A stretch of 64,000 nucleotides of DNA from Bryum argenteum. Lineage: Eukaryota > Streptophyta > Bryopsida > Bryales > Bryaceae. Below the pieces are notes generated by a model. That model worked only from the letters and a program-made list of their open reading frames with translations, was not told the DNA's origin and did not search any database. The stretch covers positions 31,226,101 through 31,290,100 of the forward strand of contig CM073321.1 of NCBI GenBank assembly GCA_037043015.1. The letters run 5' to 3'. How positions within the stretch are numbered: position 1 is the first letter of the stretch; each line of letters opens with the position of its first letter. The position numbers and the translations under genes are program-made. Positions 42,270-54,589 of this stretch are shown here, piece after piece.

Positions 42270-42470
42270 AAGACAAAAAAAAGTAGAGGGAAAAGTAGAT
42301 GAAAAAGTAGATGAGAAAGTAGGTGCGAAAGTAGGTGAGAAAGTAGATTAAAAGTAGAAAAAAAGTAGATGAAAAATTAGATGAAAAGTAGAGGAGAAAG
42401 TAGCTGAGGAATTAGATGAAAAGTTGATGAAAAGTAGGTGAGAACTGAGAAAGGATATAGCAAAAGTAGC
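42270..42470 (+). repeat. AAGTAGATGA purine-rich simple repeat
   Basis: Imperfect tandem copies of GAAAAGTAGATGA and GAGAAAGTAGGTGA fill about 200 bp. No coding. Confidence 0.8.
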
Positions 42471-42532
42471 TGAAGTTTGAAAAAAGACAGCAATCAGCAA
42501 CTGCGACTGCAGTTTCTGCAGTTGCAGTAAAA

Positions 42533-43530
42533 TTGTCAACTACTATTCTCGAAATAGCAACTCCTATTCCTGCAGTAGGAGCAGCGAAAATGCCGGGGAA
42601 AAAGCAGAGCTATGGTTGTAAACGCGGTGGTGATAGCACAGGAGGAGGTGAAGAAGGTTGGGCTGAATCGCAAGTTGCTGTTGCGGGGAGTGTCGATTCA
42701 GCTGCGGGAGCCCCTCTGAGCGCTGGCGCCGAGGTTGATGCGGTCGATACGGGACCTGCTATCGATGCCATAGAGAAGGTCGAGAGTTGGGACTTGAGTG
42801 AGGTTGTCCTAGAGAGCGCTACCAATAAAGAGGATTCGAAACTTTTTTTTTTGAGGATGGAACTTTTGAGGATCTGAATACGCAAGCATCGGTCGATTTG
42901 ATCGCCAGGGATGAGCATGTTGTAGAGAAAGCAGTTGAAGCTGAGGGGGCTGTAATTAAGAGATTGCTTGCAGCGACTGAGGACGTTAACCCTGAAGTTC
43001 AGGAAGAAGGATCAGTTGAGCCAGAAGTTGATGAAGAAGTAGTAGAGCCTAATAATGAAATTGCAAGTCCGGAGCCTGAATCTGTAGAAAGGAAAAATGG
43101 ATCCATCGAAGAAAAATCCGTTGTTGTCGAGGACAAGCCTGTTGACGTGGAAGATAAATGCATTGATGTCGGAGATAAAGTTGTGAATGTCGCTGAGGAT
43201 GTGGGGATTGTGAGCAAGGAATTACTTGCGGAGGTTGCTTTTGGTCATGGAGTGAGCCTCAATGAGGAATCAGGTGATAGTGGCGCACTTGAGCCTTCCG
43301 TTGAAGAGCTTCACGAGGTTACAGAAGTTGTAGAGCCTCATGGAGAACCAACAAGCGTGGAAGCCGTGCTGGACGTCGAAGAAAAATCTGTTGAGTTGAA
43401 CCCTCAACAGATGAGCGAGGTTGCGTTTAGTGAGGAAGTAATCCCAGCTGAGACAGATGCCCCGGAGTTTCCTGTGGAAGAGAATCACGAGGTTTCGGAA
43501 GCACCAACGGGGAGTGACAACGTCGGATAA
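42533..43530 (+). pseudogene. Acidic accessory ORF of element D, frameshifted in a poly-T run
   Basis: Two ORFs, 42533-42877 and 42898-43530, are halves of one reading frame broken in the T run at about 42842-42851; the joined wording passes through FFEDGTFEDLNTQASVDLIA. The product is highly acidic (many VE, EE and DV pairs; VEEKSVELNPQQMSEVAFSE), with an N-terminal basic patch PGKKQSYGCKRGG. No catalytic motif or membrane segment is visible. It lies sense to the element between integrase and the last ORF. It could be an element-specific accessory protein or a captured host sequence. Confidence 0.5.
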
Positions 43531-43566
43531 CAGTGCAGGGAGAAGGACCAGCGGGAGACTGCTGCA

Positions 43567-44260
43567 ATGGTGAGGCAGGAAGTGAAAGTCGACCAGGCGG
43601 AGGATGTGGGGGGAGAACCAGCTGCGGTGGCTGTCAAAGCAGTTCTATCGGCGGTTGGCGGGGAGGCAACAGTGATAACAGTAACTACCAAAGTTGTTGA
43701 ATGTGCGCTGCAGGTAGAGCTGATATTGGAGGAGGTGGTAGCAGTCAAGACGGCCGTGGTGTTTCAACAGATGCTAGTGTTCGCCGACGCCGTGGGGTCA
43801 AACAGGAGCAACGTGGCAGAGATTGCTACCTTGAGGATGTTGGTGCAGTCATTGGAACCAAGAGCTATTGCCGAAATTATCGAGAAGGAGGAGGTTGCTG
43901 CCCCCATGGAGGAGGTTGCATCGGTGCTTGCTTAGGCATTTGAAGCTCCTGTACTAGAAAAGAAGGTAATCGGGACTGCACTAGAAGCAAACAAAGTAGG
44001 AGAAGGAGGAGGAGGAGAAGGAGGCACCCGCAGCAGTAGAGGAGGCAGCGGCTGCGCCGGTTGAGAAAAAGGCTGCTTCAGTTGTGGAGGAGAACCAGCT
44101 GCCCACAGAGGAGGTGGCTGCACCCTTGGAGGAGGCCCCAGCTGCGGTGGAGGTTGCCACCAGGGAGTTCACATTGCCCGAGTCCGAGGAAGAGAAGGAC
44201 GTGGCTGCCGGCGTTGAGGAGGCTGCATCGCAGGTGGCTGAAGCACTTGAAGGTGGCTGA
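43567..44260 (+). pseudogene. Ala/Glu/Val-rich continuation of the acidic ORF
   Basis: From 43567 the frame reads EDVGGEPAAVAVKAVLSAVG and IAEIIEKEEVAAPMEEVASV, meets a TAG at 43933, continues in frame (FEAPVLEKKVIGTALEANKV), and after a shift near 44010 gives APAAVEEAAAAPVEKKAASV, AAPLEEAPAAVEVATREF and a stop near 44260. The composition strongly resembles the preceding acidic ORF, so I read it as the decayed rest of one long low-complexity protein. Confidence 0.45.
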
Positions 44261-44299
44261 GGCTGAACGAGGGGAGGAGAAACCGGCTGTGCTGATTAG

Positions 44300-44535
44300 G
44301 GAGGTAGGCAGACCAGACTAGCGAGTCAGGTCAGAGAAGCAAGCCAGGCCAGGGGGTTGGGCCAGGCCAGGGTGTCAGGATAGGCCAGGGCACCAAACCA
44401 GGGCAAGAAGGCAGGCGAGGCCAAGGAGTTAAGCCAGGCCAGGGAGGTTGACCAGACTAGGCTAACGATGCAGGCCAGGCTAAGAGGTTACGTTAGGCCA
44501 GGCAGGAAGGCCAGGCCAGGGAGGCAGGCCAGGCA
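44300..44535 (+). repeat. CAGGCCAGG minisatellite
   Basis: Irregular tandem copies of AGGCCAGGCCAGGGAGG-like units span about 235 bp between the acidic ORF and the last ORF. Confidence 0.8.
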
Positions 44536-44580
44536 TGGACTTTCCAAGCAACGTGGGGCAGAACACTCCTCAGGCTACAA

Positions 44581-46486
44581 GTGGAGATTGCACCGGCTGT
44601 AGTTGCAGGACCCAGTACCAGGAGAAAGTCTACTCAACGATTTGCAAGATTGCTACAGAAGGTGTTGGTACCCAGGAAGGTAAACATGGCCATACAGCTC
44701 GACTTCCTCCCTATGCAACACTGGCAAACTTGGAAGGACCTGAATGATGACTATTGGGCACAACGTACTAGCCTGGGAAGTTTCTATGAATTCACCTGGC
44801 CTGTGCCACGTACAGAGCTAGTGTTGGATTTTGTGGAAGGCTTCCACTACACGAATGGGGAGAAAGCAGAGCCCAATATGCCAATCCGAGCTACAGTGAG
44901 GAGTAAACCAGTGGAGATCACGGTCTGGACTGTACAACAAGCCCTCGGTATTGAAGGGACCACAGAGCCCACAGCCAGGAAAACCCAGTAAGGAGTTTAA
45001 TACCAGATATACAGCAACATTTGGTTTAGAGAAGACTGATTTCAGCAGTGATGGAATCCGAATAAACGGCTTCACAGACAAGTACCAGGACAGGGTCAAG
45101 GCACTAATCAAAATAATGTATTTGAAGAAGACATCACAGTATGCCAGCAAGGTGTTATTACACCACCTGTACCAGGCAGTGACGGAGGGTAATCTCAACT
45201 GGGCACCACTTATACTGACTAGTCTTAGGCTGTTATTGATTCAGATACATACCAGCCACATTAAGGACATTAAAGGGGCAGAACTAATTGATGCCTCGTT
45301 GAAGTTATGGTTCCCGGACGACGAGGAGTATGTGGACCATACTACTCCACGGCAGGCACGCTCACCGGAGATACATGACGGCAGTAGCAAAGAACCAAGT
45401 TTGTCACCAACACGACCAGGACCGAGACCACCGCCGGATGTGGCTAGTGGAGAGAGCTTGAGGGGAGCTTACGGAGATGACCTGCCTAGACAGGAGCCGG
45501 AACAACAAGTAGGGTCAAGGCATCAATCTTCATCACCAAAACGGGGTTTGGTGTATAGAAGAAGAAGGGGGAAGAGAATGGTGTCTTCCCCAGCATCATC
45601 CACTGAAGAAGGACCTAGCAATAGGAGAACACGGCGTCAGGTCAAGAGATCAGTATATCAAGACCCTTCCACCACAGAATCATCAGACTCTGAGGATGAT
45701 GATGAGGCAACCTCTCCACAGCGGGTAGTGAAAGGGAAAGGAAAGTCTAGGCAATCCAAAGACACTGTTTACTCCACCACCAGAGACACTTCAGACTCTG
45801 AAGATAATGACGAGGTAACCTCTGTACAACAGTTAGTGCAACAAAAACGAAATACTCAAAAGGGCAAGGAGACCATTGAACTGATCACCAATTTTGACGA
45901 ATTTCCGCTACGGAGAGCAATCCAGGCCCGACATCAGGAGCAGCTGCCACAGCCAGCACAGGCCCAGCCATACCGGACTCATGAGGAGGTAGAGGACGTA
46001 CCAGCATTGCCGGTATATGAGGAGGTTCAAGGGGGGCAGAACAACCCAGTATTGGAGGAGCAGCTAGAACCCCAGCAGGAGACTCAGCAACCAGAGCAAG
46101 ACCAAGAACACCAAACTCATGAACAGGTCGAGGTGGTACCGGACTTACCGGTATACGAGGAGGTTCAGGAGCAGCAGGTGAAGTCAACCATGGCGGAACA
46201 GCTGCAACCATCCCAGGAGAGTGAGCATTTGGAGCAGGACCAAGTGCAACAGATGAGGAGCAGAAGTCCAGGAGATCACAGTGGCATAATGAAGGGACTA
46301 AACGACTTAGTCCACCACCTACAAACTGCACTCAACGGTGCAGCAAGGGTAAGACAACTTCAGGAGCAGGTGGATACCACACAGGTCAACACCAACTTGG
46401 TTTTACAGCGGCGGGTAGAAGAAATGATTGCGCAGCTACAACACGGACAGCGGCAGTATTCTGCATTGGAAAGTACCTGGACATAA
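44581..46486 (+). CDS. Post-integrase accessory ORF of element D (plant transposon-type domain)
   Basis: Two overlapping frames, 44581-44991 (MEIAPAVVAGPSTRRKSTQR, YWAQRTSLGSFYEFTWPVPR) and 44951-46486 (511 residues), form one protein split by a frameshift near 44950-44990. The second starts with a globular part (KEFNTRYTATFGLEKTDF, INGFTDKYQDRVKALI, GNLNWAPLILTSLRLLL), followed by a long disordered acidic/basic tail with Ser-Asp tracts, repeats around RTHEEVEDVPALPVYEEVQ and a terminal coiled coil. The N-W-x-x-L-x4-LR-x-x-L pattern is also in the post-integrase ORF of element A. Similar domains are annotated in plant databases as putative plant transposon protein; the function is unknown. 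Confidence 0.65.
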
Positions 46487-46487
46487 A

Positions 46488-46848
46488 CGATGCAGAGTTT
46501 GACAACTCTCCAGGAGAAATATACACAACAGTACAGACAGAAGAGGCTAAACGACGACGTGTGGAGTTGGAGGATAGTGTGAGCGCCAGGCTCAAGGACT
46601 ATGACAGACTAGCACTGGAGAACCGGCAACTGCAACTGCAAGTACAATTGGCACATGCCAAATCCTTTCAAACATTTCAACAGTTGACCCAGCATCTACT
46701 AAACACATCCAAGAACCAGGTCTTGAAGGGGATCAAGGCCTATTCCGAGGATCAAGATAGGAGCAGCAGATACTTAATGAGGTTTGTGGAAAAATACCCT
46801 ACTTTTGTTTACTGGTCAGATGGAGAGCAGGAAGAGGAGGAGGACTAG
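46488..46848 (+). pseudogene. Frameshifted coiled-coil end of the accessory protein
   Basis: After the stop at 46484 another frame gives DAEFDNSPGEIYTTVQTEEA then ELEDSVSARLKDYDRLALEN and a leucine/glutamine heptad stretch to the stop at 46846. It ends in the acidic EQEEEED. The layout globular domain then coiled coil matches element A. From 46849 to 47220 there is no frame of note. Confidence 0.55.
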
Positions 46849-47221
46849 TTACTACCACAATTCAGGCACTCTGTCGAGGGGGCAGGAGCTTCTTGCAGTG
46901 CCCCGGACACTTCTTTAGACATTGGGACAGAGATATTGGGAGGTCCCGGCGAAGCAGCACCACTGATGGAGAGCACACCTGCAACCACCATCGGTACTGT
47001 GCCAGCAGGGAGCGGACAAGCAGCAACACCAGGAGCAGTCTAAGGCAGTACTAGGAGTATATGACTGCTTAGTATATTCACTACATACTTGATAGGACAG
47101 TATTCCAAGTATGGGTTTTCATTTGTGTGAGGCATGTTTTTTTTACATTTTATTTTATTTGTTGTTTAAACCCGGTTATTACATTTTAACCCGTACAGGA
47201 ACATCTGAGGGCAGATGTAAA

Positions 47222-47236
47222 CCAAAAGGGGGATAA
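47222..47236 (+). other. Polypurine tract of element D
   Basis: CCAAAAGGGGGATAA immediately precedes the 3' LTR start TGCTAACC at 47237. Confidence 0.8.
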
Positions 47237-47885
47237 TGCTAACCGGGAATTGACCTAGCCAGTACAAGAGTGAATCTGCTAGTAGCCTTTTAAGACCACT
47301 AGACTTTAGAGTCCTGGGATGAAATCCTGTTCTGGGATGAAATCCTGTTTTGGGATGGAATCCTGTCCTAGGATGAAATCCTGTGGATAGATGAAGGCGG
47401 CTAGGGTTGGAGATTAGGGTTTGGCGGCCAAGGTTTGGAGGGGGTTTGGGAGCTCTCTCTCTCTCTCTCTCTCGATTGTTGGAGCTAGGAGCGTGTGTGT
47501 GATGTGTGTGTGGAGTGTTGGATAGTAGCAGGAACTACTGCTTAGGTCAGTTCATGGTACCTGGAAGGGCCAGGTAGCACTGCCAAGGCAGGAAATGTCT
47601 ATACCACCATCATTTTTTTCAATGACATTATGAATGGATTTGTGTATAAATGTGTTAAACTTTAGTGTGGAGATTTCCGTGTTAGTGTTAGTGTTGGGGA
47701 CAGTGTTAGGAGCAGTATTATGAAGCAGTGTTAGGAGCAGTATTAGGAGCAGTATTGGGGAGCACTATTATGAAGCAGTGTTGGGAGCAGTAAGATATGA
47801 AAGTATATAGAATTTTTAGGGTTTTAGAGAGTTACAACATCCTAGGTAAGGTATTTGGAGGGGTATGAAGAATACAACTTTCACA
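47237..47885 (+). repeat. 3' LTR of element D
   Basis: 649 bp, TGCTAAC...CTTTCACA. It is highly similar to the 5' LTR; most of the 32-bp length difference lies in one extra GGATGAAATCCTGTT unit and in the GGAGCAGTATT run. Scattered substitutions suggest the insertion is not brand new. Confidence 0.95.
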
Positions 47886-49870
47886 GCCTTCTCGATGGAT
47901 CATAGCCTCACGAGTGGGAGCGGCGCTCTCATCCCCGAAGACCACAACCCTCTCCAGTGGGTTGGGCAAGGGGGACATTGCAGGACCACGTTCCTCCCCT
48001 ATTTTGGCAGCCCCTCCCTTTGAGAGAGGTTCGGGTCAGACAATATAACCCCTTGGGGAGAAATGCCATCTCTGACATTCTCCACTTCATTTTGGCCTCC
48101 ACCTACCGCGAGTTGCAGGGATCCGAGTTCGGGCCCCGCCATCACCGGTTTCGACATTACTTCTGTGGCATGAACCTCCTACGCCACCGGATCGTCTAAC
48201 TCGTCCTCCTCTACCTTGACTATCTCAAGTGCTCCAGCATCAACCCGGATAAGCAGAATCATTGGAGCCTCAGATTAGGATGCCTCTCTCAGATAACTCT
48301 TGGGCATCTCCCCGGTGAGCGTTTGCATCTCTTGGAGTGCGTCCTCCATTTGTTCCGTGGCCTTTTTCATAAAGGCGGCCATCATGGTTGGCATATCTGC
48401 ACCGGAGGAGTGGAATTGTGCATCAAAGAGTTGCCCCGTGAGCAAGGCCTCTCCTCGTGAGTATACAAATTTTAGTAGCCCAAACAGATGTGCCCGTGCG
48501 TACCCCTGCTGCTTAAATAGCTCGGCCTCCAACTTTTTGATGTCCATGTCCTGTCTCAGGATGATGAGGGATCCGTTGTTGACGGTAGCTCGGAGTGTCT
48601 CGGTCTCTTGGTTTAGTGCTCGAACCATCTCCGAGTGTCAGTTGATGTGGTTGGTTCAGAGTGCCACTGCCACCCCTCGCAGGGACTTGTGCATCTCAGC
48701 GTGTTCGCGCTCGCACATATGCAAGGCCAGTGCAATGGGTTGCATTGGATCCTCTTCAGTAATCCTGAACAGGGGTAGTGGCAGGCTGAGATCGTACTCC
48801 GGCCTCCTCCGGGGCTTGAAATCATCCCGCCTTGGCAGTCCTGGTGCGGTGGATGGAGCGGGGTTGTCCACTCTCAGGGTAAGATATGCCGGAGATGGTG
48901 ACCCCACAACTTCCTCCTTTAAATCCGAGGAGTCTTCCATCGGCTTCTTTTTCTTCCTCCTGGTGGAGTGATCCGCGGATGATGCATCCTCTTGAACTCA
49001 TGGTTTCGGCCTCGCACCAGGCGCGGGACGTTTTCTCATGGCTACGGGTGCTGGCTGACGAGGTGCACTGTCCACTCTGGGCTAGGTCAGTTTTCTTCCG
49101 GTTCAAGGTCAAGGGCATTCAAACTGTAGGTCTCCCTTCTTCTTCATCGGCTTAGGTGCAGCCTTAGGTTATCCCCACATGCACTCCTTCTAGGCCGGAG
49201 CCTGTCCTTGACCCTCGGTTGGATAGTTAGTCAGGAGAAGATCCGCCTGAGAGACTTCTTCGACTCCGGCCTCCTCTGGTTGGGGCGATTCAGTCACGAC
49301 AGGGCTGCGTGGACGCAAAGCTTCTCCAGCTTCCCCTCCGGTTGGAGCACGGCTGCTTCCTTCGGGTTCTCCAATGGAGGAGAAATGTCGGCCTCCTCGA
49401 ACTAGAGGGCCGGCACTCTTGCCCTCCGGCGCAGGACAGGGAATTCCTCTGTGTCGCTGTCACTCTCCTTCACATAACGGAGGCAAGGTATGGGAGTACC
49501 TTCCGGCGTCGTTTCCAGCTCAAAGGGGATTCGCATAGTCGACCTGGCTGCCGGAAAGTCCTCCTCTGCTGACTGTATGCTCGAACTCCGGGAGGTTGAT
49601 ATTGGTGTTGGCTTGTTCCAGATCGCCATTCTTTGAGTCGGGAGCGCCCTGGGTGTGATAACCTCTCCCGCCATTGGTAGTGGAGCTGCTTCCCTCGTCC
49701 TCGGAATGGCTACTGCTCCAGCACCGGGTTCTGGTGCTCCTGGTTTCGGCCTCCGAGTCCCGGCAGTCCTGGTGGCCTTGGTGGTGGTGGTATCCATACC
49801 GTCCTGAGCTTCTGTAGCTGGGTAGATCCATACCCGGCTTAGGCGGTATCTGGACCGGATTTGTATCCAA
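47886..49870 (-). pseudogene. N-terminal part of the ORF interrupted by element D
   Basis: Minus-strand frames from MDTNPVQIPPKPGMDLPSYR at 49870 through 48940-48275 (LPLPLFRITEEDPMQPIALA; coiled coil MVRALNQETETLRATVNNGS; HSSGADMPTMMAAFMKKATE) to an open frame touching the duplication at 47886. An in-frame TGA lies at 48656-48658, a stop at 48275 and several frame changes follow. The last frame continues without a shift into 33706-33324. No known domain; the coiled-coil and disordered composition recalls post-integrase ORFs of the Tat-like elements, so an older element is one candidate source. Confidence 0.5.
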
Positions 49871-49879
49871 GGCTTAGAG

Positions 49880-52800
49880 TTCTCCGACTAGATCTTGTCC
49901 AGGTCTTGAGTGGCCTGGATACAGGCTGGCCTGACTTGACTTTGACCGCTAACTCTACCCGGGAAAAACAAAAAAAAGTTTTTAAAATTCACCTATATTT
50001 ATCCTGCCTTTTAGGCTTAAAGATGTACTCGGATAGGCAAGTTCCTAGCTAACTCATCTTTATCCTGTCTTTACCCGGATAGGATGATGTATTGACCTTT
50101 ATTCCTTACGAATTCCTACTCCTAACTATAATCCAGATCAAAGTTGAGTAAATGCAAGAAAACAGGGTTTGACAAGCGCCACATCAAATCTGCATGCCAC
50201 ATACGCTAATTTATCTCCCTAGCCACATCCATAGAATTGTCCACATAAGCACTCACTTGGCATGTTAATTACGTTTCAAATCGCTCATGTGGCATGTTAA
50301 TTACTCCTCCAATTTATTGACCCTTGAATACAATTCTTTGCTAGCTACATTCCAGTTTCCGCAGTTTAACGTGAACTTAATTTTATGTAGCATGCATGTC
50401 AAGGCCACGTCAAAATGACCGACAATTGTTACACCCACTTCACCATTTTTGTCCGAAAAATCCACATTAAACCGCGTTAAAACCCACAATAAACGGCGTC
50501 AATTTTGGCACCAGATTCTTTTCGTGATGTACTATTTGATGTAGTTGCCTTAAAATGTCTTCCCTAAAATGTTTTGCAAGTACTTGAGACAGCGTTGCTC
50601 CGTGCAATGATTTTTAATCTCTTGACATGTGAACCCTGGTGTGTAGATTCTTCAGACACTTTGTAGGGTATTTTTGGTAACTTAATAAGTCTATTGCGCT
50701 TTTTGAAGTCCACTGACATTGTCGATTTCTGCGGAGCCATAGTTATTTAGAGGGTTTGTTTGATTGCTAAATAACTCAACACTCTATTCCCTTTATGATT
50801 TCTAAAATGTTAAGAGGGATAATGTAATGGGAGTGTTCTATGAAATTATTTAGAGTGATCATGGTTTTACTTAGGTAATAGGATTCTAAGTTCAAGACAT
50901 AGAATCTTGAAAGAGAGAATTGACGTATTTAAGAGTACATTTGAATACGCCCCGAGGTCTTAGGGCAGCTATAAAAGTGGCTTTGGAGTTATTGTGAGGA
51001 GAGACACCGATTCTAGTGCAGTAAAGCCTTTAGGCGTGGAGTGTATGTTGTTAAGCAAAGTAACCATAGTCAGCACCGTGCCTAAGGAACCGAGGGTAAG
51101 TGAAGGCCATGAAATGCGAGCAATGCAGAAGGGTTCCGAGAAAGTCGGAGGTAAACTCAGTCGATAAGAAAGATGAAGTGATCAAGACAAAAGTAAATTC
51201 ACAATGTTACTAAGAGAGAGCATGCTTAAACTAGAGGTTGACCTATGACGCCTGTAGAGTTAGAGGAATTGCAAAGTTTAGTCAAAACTGGCGAGAGGCT
51301 CTAAGAGAGAAGACTATGAGTGAGAACAAAAGTATACATGAAAGACAGAGTATACTAGCTTAAGGCCTTTGTATTCATAGAATGGAATAAGAGTACATCA
51401 AATGCTATAACACTTTACCATATAATTATATTCTATAGTGACCATTAAGTAACTAATCCTTGTTCTCTACTACTATTCATACTATGTTGTACCGCGATTA
51501 ACCGAGTTGCCGAATGGTGACTGCTATTCCTTCGCCTTTGTTACCTAGTTGTACATAGATGCTTATGACGTTAATCGTATAACAAGATGAGTAATACTAA
51601 GATGCAAGAGGTCATGTACAAATTTGAGGGTTACATCAATCTAACCATTTGTATGAAAATATCTTGTTTCTAATTAATGGGAAAGAGAGGAGTGATGGAA
51701 GGTGTAAGGTGTGAAGGTGCAAATTTAGGGAGACAACTTTTTGTCCATTTGTCCAAGAGAATAGATTCTTAGGCTTATAAAAAAGATACAAAATATGTGT
51801 TTTTTCAAAATTTCTATAATAAGACTTGGATCTGGCGTTGATCTTATTGATTTTGTCTAAAATCTTCTTCGATGCATGCAATGCAAAAATTTTAAGGCTT
51901 CTCAAATTATGTTTGATTGTGTGAAAGTGATCAGACATTAAACTGAAGTTAGATTTCATATATATGACCATGAATACTCCAAGGTGATAATAATAGCTCT
52001 ATGCAACATGCAATTTGACTCCCAGGATGCACATGCTTATCTTTGGAGGATGCGTAGCAAAGTCATGGAGCGTTATGGGGTACTCAACAATAATTTCATA
52101 ACTCTTATGGATGACAGAGTTTAATCCAACTCAAACGTTGTTCGAGAAAACATGGGTCAGAAAACAAGATTGTTCCAATGAATGATAAGGAGAGATCATG
52201 TCTATTTTATTGAATCAAATGTATGCACAATCATGGTAGCAAATTTGTATGTGACGACAACGACTGCAAATAATACAAAAGAAATATGTATACAATATAA
52301 GGAGGCTATAAATATGGACATGGTGAAGACACGCTACCTTGCAATTTGACATTAGTGGGTGTCAAGTGAAGCCGTTACAAACTCCAACTTGCACGAGAAT
52401 AGTGGCTAGTTTGGTGGCATTTCCGTAACACGCAATTGATACGCTTCATAAATCTAGCAAGTTTGTTTCACCTTAATAGCTAACTTTATTTTTATGTTTG
52501 TTTGTCCTTGCGTAGATTCCATTAAACTACATTTCTTATTGAATTTGATGTTTGTATAGGACCTTTGCAGTGATGAGAAAGTTGAAATGCCAATGTACAA
52601 TTTGATTGAAACCGTCCACGGTTTTCGGTCAGCAAAATCTGGCAAAGACATGTAAGATATCTTTAAAACGGAGGTTGGTGACTTTTAAGGTCATTCATTT
52701 AATGCACACAATACAACACATTCCCTAGGCGGGAACCACAATGGAACATGATCGGAAAGAGAAGAGCTCCGATTTGAAATGGCCAATCAAACTAAGAATA

Positions 52801-54589
52801 TCAATACAATATACAAAGCTATAGAAGGTGTTTTGATAGCTTGTCACTTCTTACTTGCGGATCTTGTTTATGTTGGTAAAGAAGTTTGATCAATTAAAAG
52901 GCTTATGCAAGCATATGACAATCCACATAGATTCAACAAAGTTAACTTTTCCCGGCCAAAGCACTTGAAAAAGAGGTCACGATCTCAAAGGTCTACTCCA
53001 ATTGAGTTGGATGACAGAGATATAGATGTTAACTCAACTTATTTGGAAGTTTTTTCTGTTACACCCGTTGTCCGTTCATCGAAGTGGAAGAAGATGACTC
53101 TGACAAAAGAAAATAGCACATTCATTGCGTTCTCAATAAAAAAAATCCTACATGTACTAGAAATAGGAGTGCTTCCAAGCTCTGCTAGCAAAATCATGCC
53201 AGCGTCTACCTTCCATGGGACTTGGCACTAACGCCCGAAGCACCTAGACTTCAAGTAATTCTTGTACCTATGCCTACACAATTTCGATAGATATGTTTAA
53301 GGTCCGTAGAGGAGATTTTGGAGAGTTGAATAACTTAGACTACCTAATGGAGAGTTCGTGTACGAGTTTAGGTATTAGCACTCAATTTGAACAACTCAAA
53401 TACACCAAGGAAGGAAGCAAAGAAATCTACCAAAGTGAGATAGAGGGGAAGATCAAGGCTATCCAATTGTGATAATTGAAAGAAGAGAATGTCAAATAAA
53501 AAACAAGAAGTCTATGAAGCATTTATAGTAAAAAGAATTCAATGACTTCTAGCAGCCCCTGTATTCATGTTGAAATCTAAAATACAACGGAGAGTCCACG
53601 ACTCAAATTCTAGCCTACTCTTGAAATTCATCATTAAAAACATTCCTAATCTCTATTTTCTACTTCTTAAATATCTAGTTTACAATCGCAAATTTTAAGA
53701 TCGTCCTTAATCTCTAATTGGTGGAGTTAGTCTCTTGGCGTGGACATCCTTGATTGCCATGATGTCAGCAGAGCTACAAAATGTAAAAAGTGACTAACTC
53801 ACAATAAGATCATGAGGTTTCACCACCTAATTTTGTACTTGAGCGAGTAACAAGGTTTATATTTTGTATGTTTAGTCCCTTTATGAATTTTAGATATATT
53901 TGGGCTTGATTAATAAATGGTAGCCGTTAACGTACAATACGTATCAAATGTATTTATCATTTTGGTTAATACTAATAAACTTAAAACAAGTGTATTTTGA
54001 AACTACAATGTATGGTAGTTTGTTCGACAACCAAAAATAAGATATTGAAGGTGAAGAATTACGGAGTTATGATGGAAAGTTGGTTAAGTAAGGACCACTT
54101 TGATATTTGAGGACGGTCGTCATTATACCTTGAAGTGTCAACTCTTTAAATATACACATGTACGCCCGCGCGGCGTTGCCGCGTTCATACAACTACATCA
54201 CCTTATTGGTGAGGTCATATATACATTAAAATTCAATAACTCAAAATCTCTTTGCTCAATATGCAATCCAATTGTTGCATTCATCCAAATAAAGTACATG
54301 CTTCCAACGGAAACTTATTCATTCGATCGTCCTCAAGATCATAATGTCACAAACATACTATAGGCATTAAATAATAGATGACGATATCTTAGGCTTGAAA
54401 GAAGGGAACTTAGAATAGTATTGATTATTTGGCTTGCAAAATCAAATTTTGATTTGCAGAAGAGCATATAGTTGTATACTCAACACATCATACCATATTT
54501 TATAACGAGTAAATATGGTGGAGGAGAGAATATTGAAAATTCATATTATACATTGTGTAATTGAGGGTCAATCAAAAATCTCTATACAT
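49880..54589. other. Long gene-free AT-rich region
   Basis: Only short ORFs occur (for example 52905-53231, Lys/Ser-rich, 108 residues, no recognisable domain and no supporting splice or codon pattern). I see no LTR ends, inverted repeats or tRNA-like folds by eye. It may hold very old, unrecognisable repeats. Confidence 0.5.

Larger units (their letters stand above)
33707..47885 (+). mobile_element. Element D: complete 14.2-kb Tat-like Ty3/Gypsy retrotransposon with accessory genes
   Basis: LTRs at 33707-34323 and 47237-47885, perfect 5-bp duplications GCCTT at 33702-33706 and 47886-47890, a TGGCGACC primer-like site after the 5' LTR and a purine tract before the 3' LTR define the full insertion. 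The interior encodes Gag, protease, RT, RNase H and integrase and then about 5 kb of extra coding sequence. The DGGSSVN protease and the position of the accessory ORFs fit the Tat/Athila branch. Lesions in pol are few: one frameshift and three nonsense codons. Confidence 0.95.

Noticed and set aside
43270..44172. Minus-strand Ser/Thr/Ala-rich ORFs
   Set aside because: Antisense of the acidic GAA/GTT-rich coding block of element D.
48300..48971. 223-residue plus-strand ORF rich in Ser/Cys
   Set aside because: It lies antisense to a better supported coiled-coil frame of the interrupted minus-strand ORF.
52905..53231. 108-residue Lys/Ser-rich ORF
   Set aside because: No recognisable domain, AT-rich surroundings, and length within random expectation.
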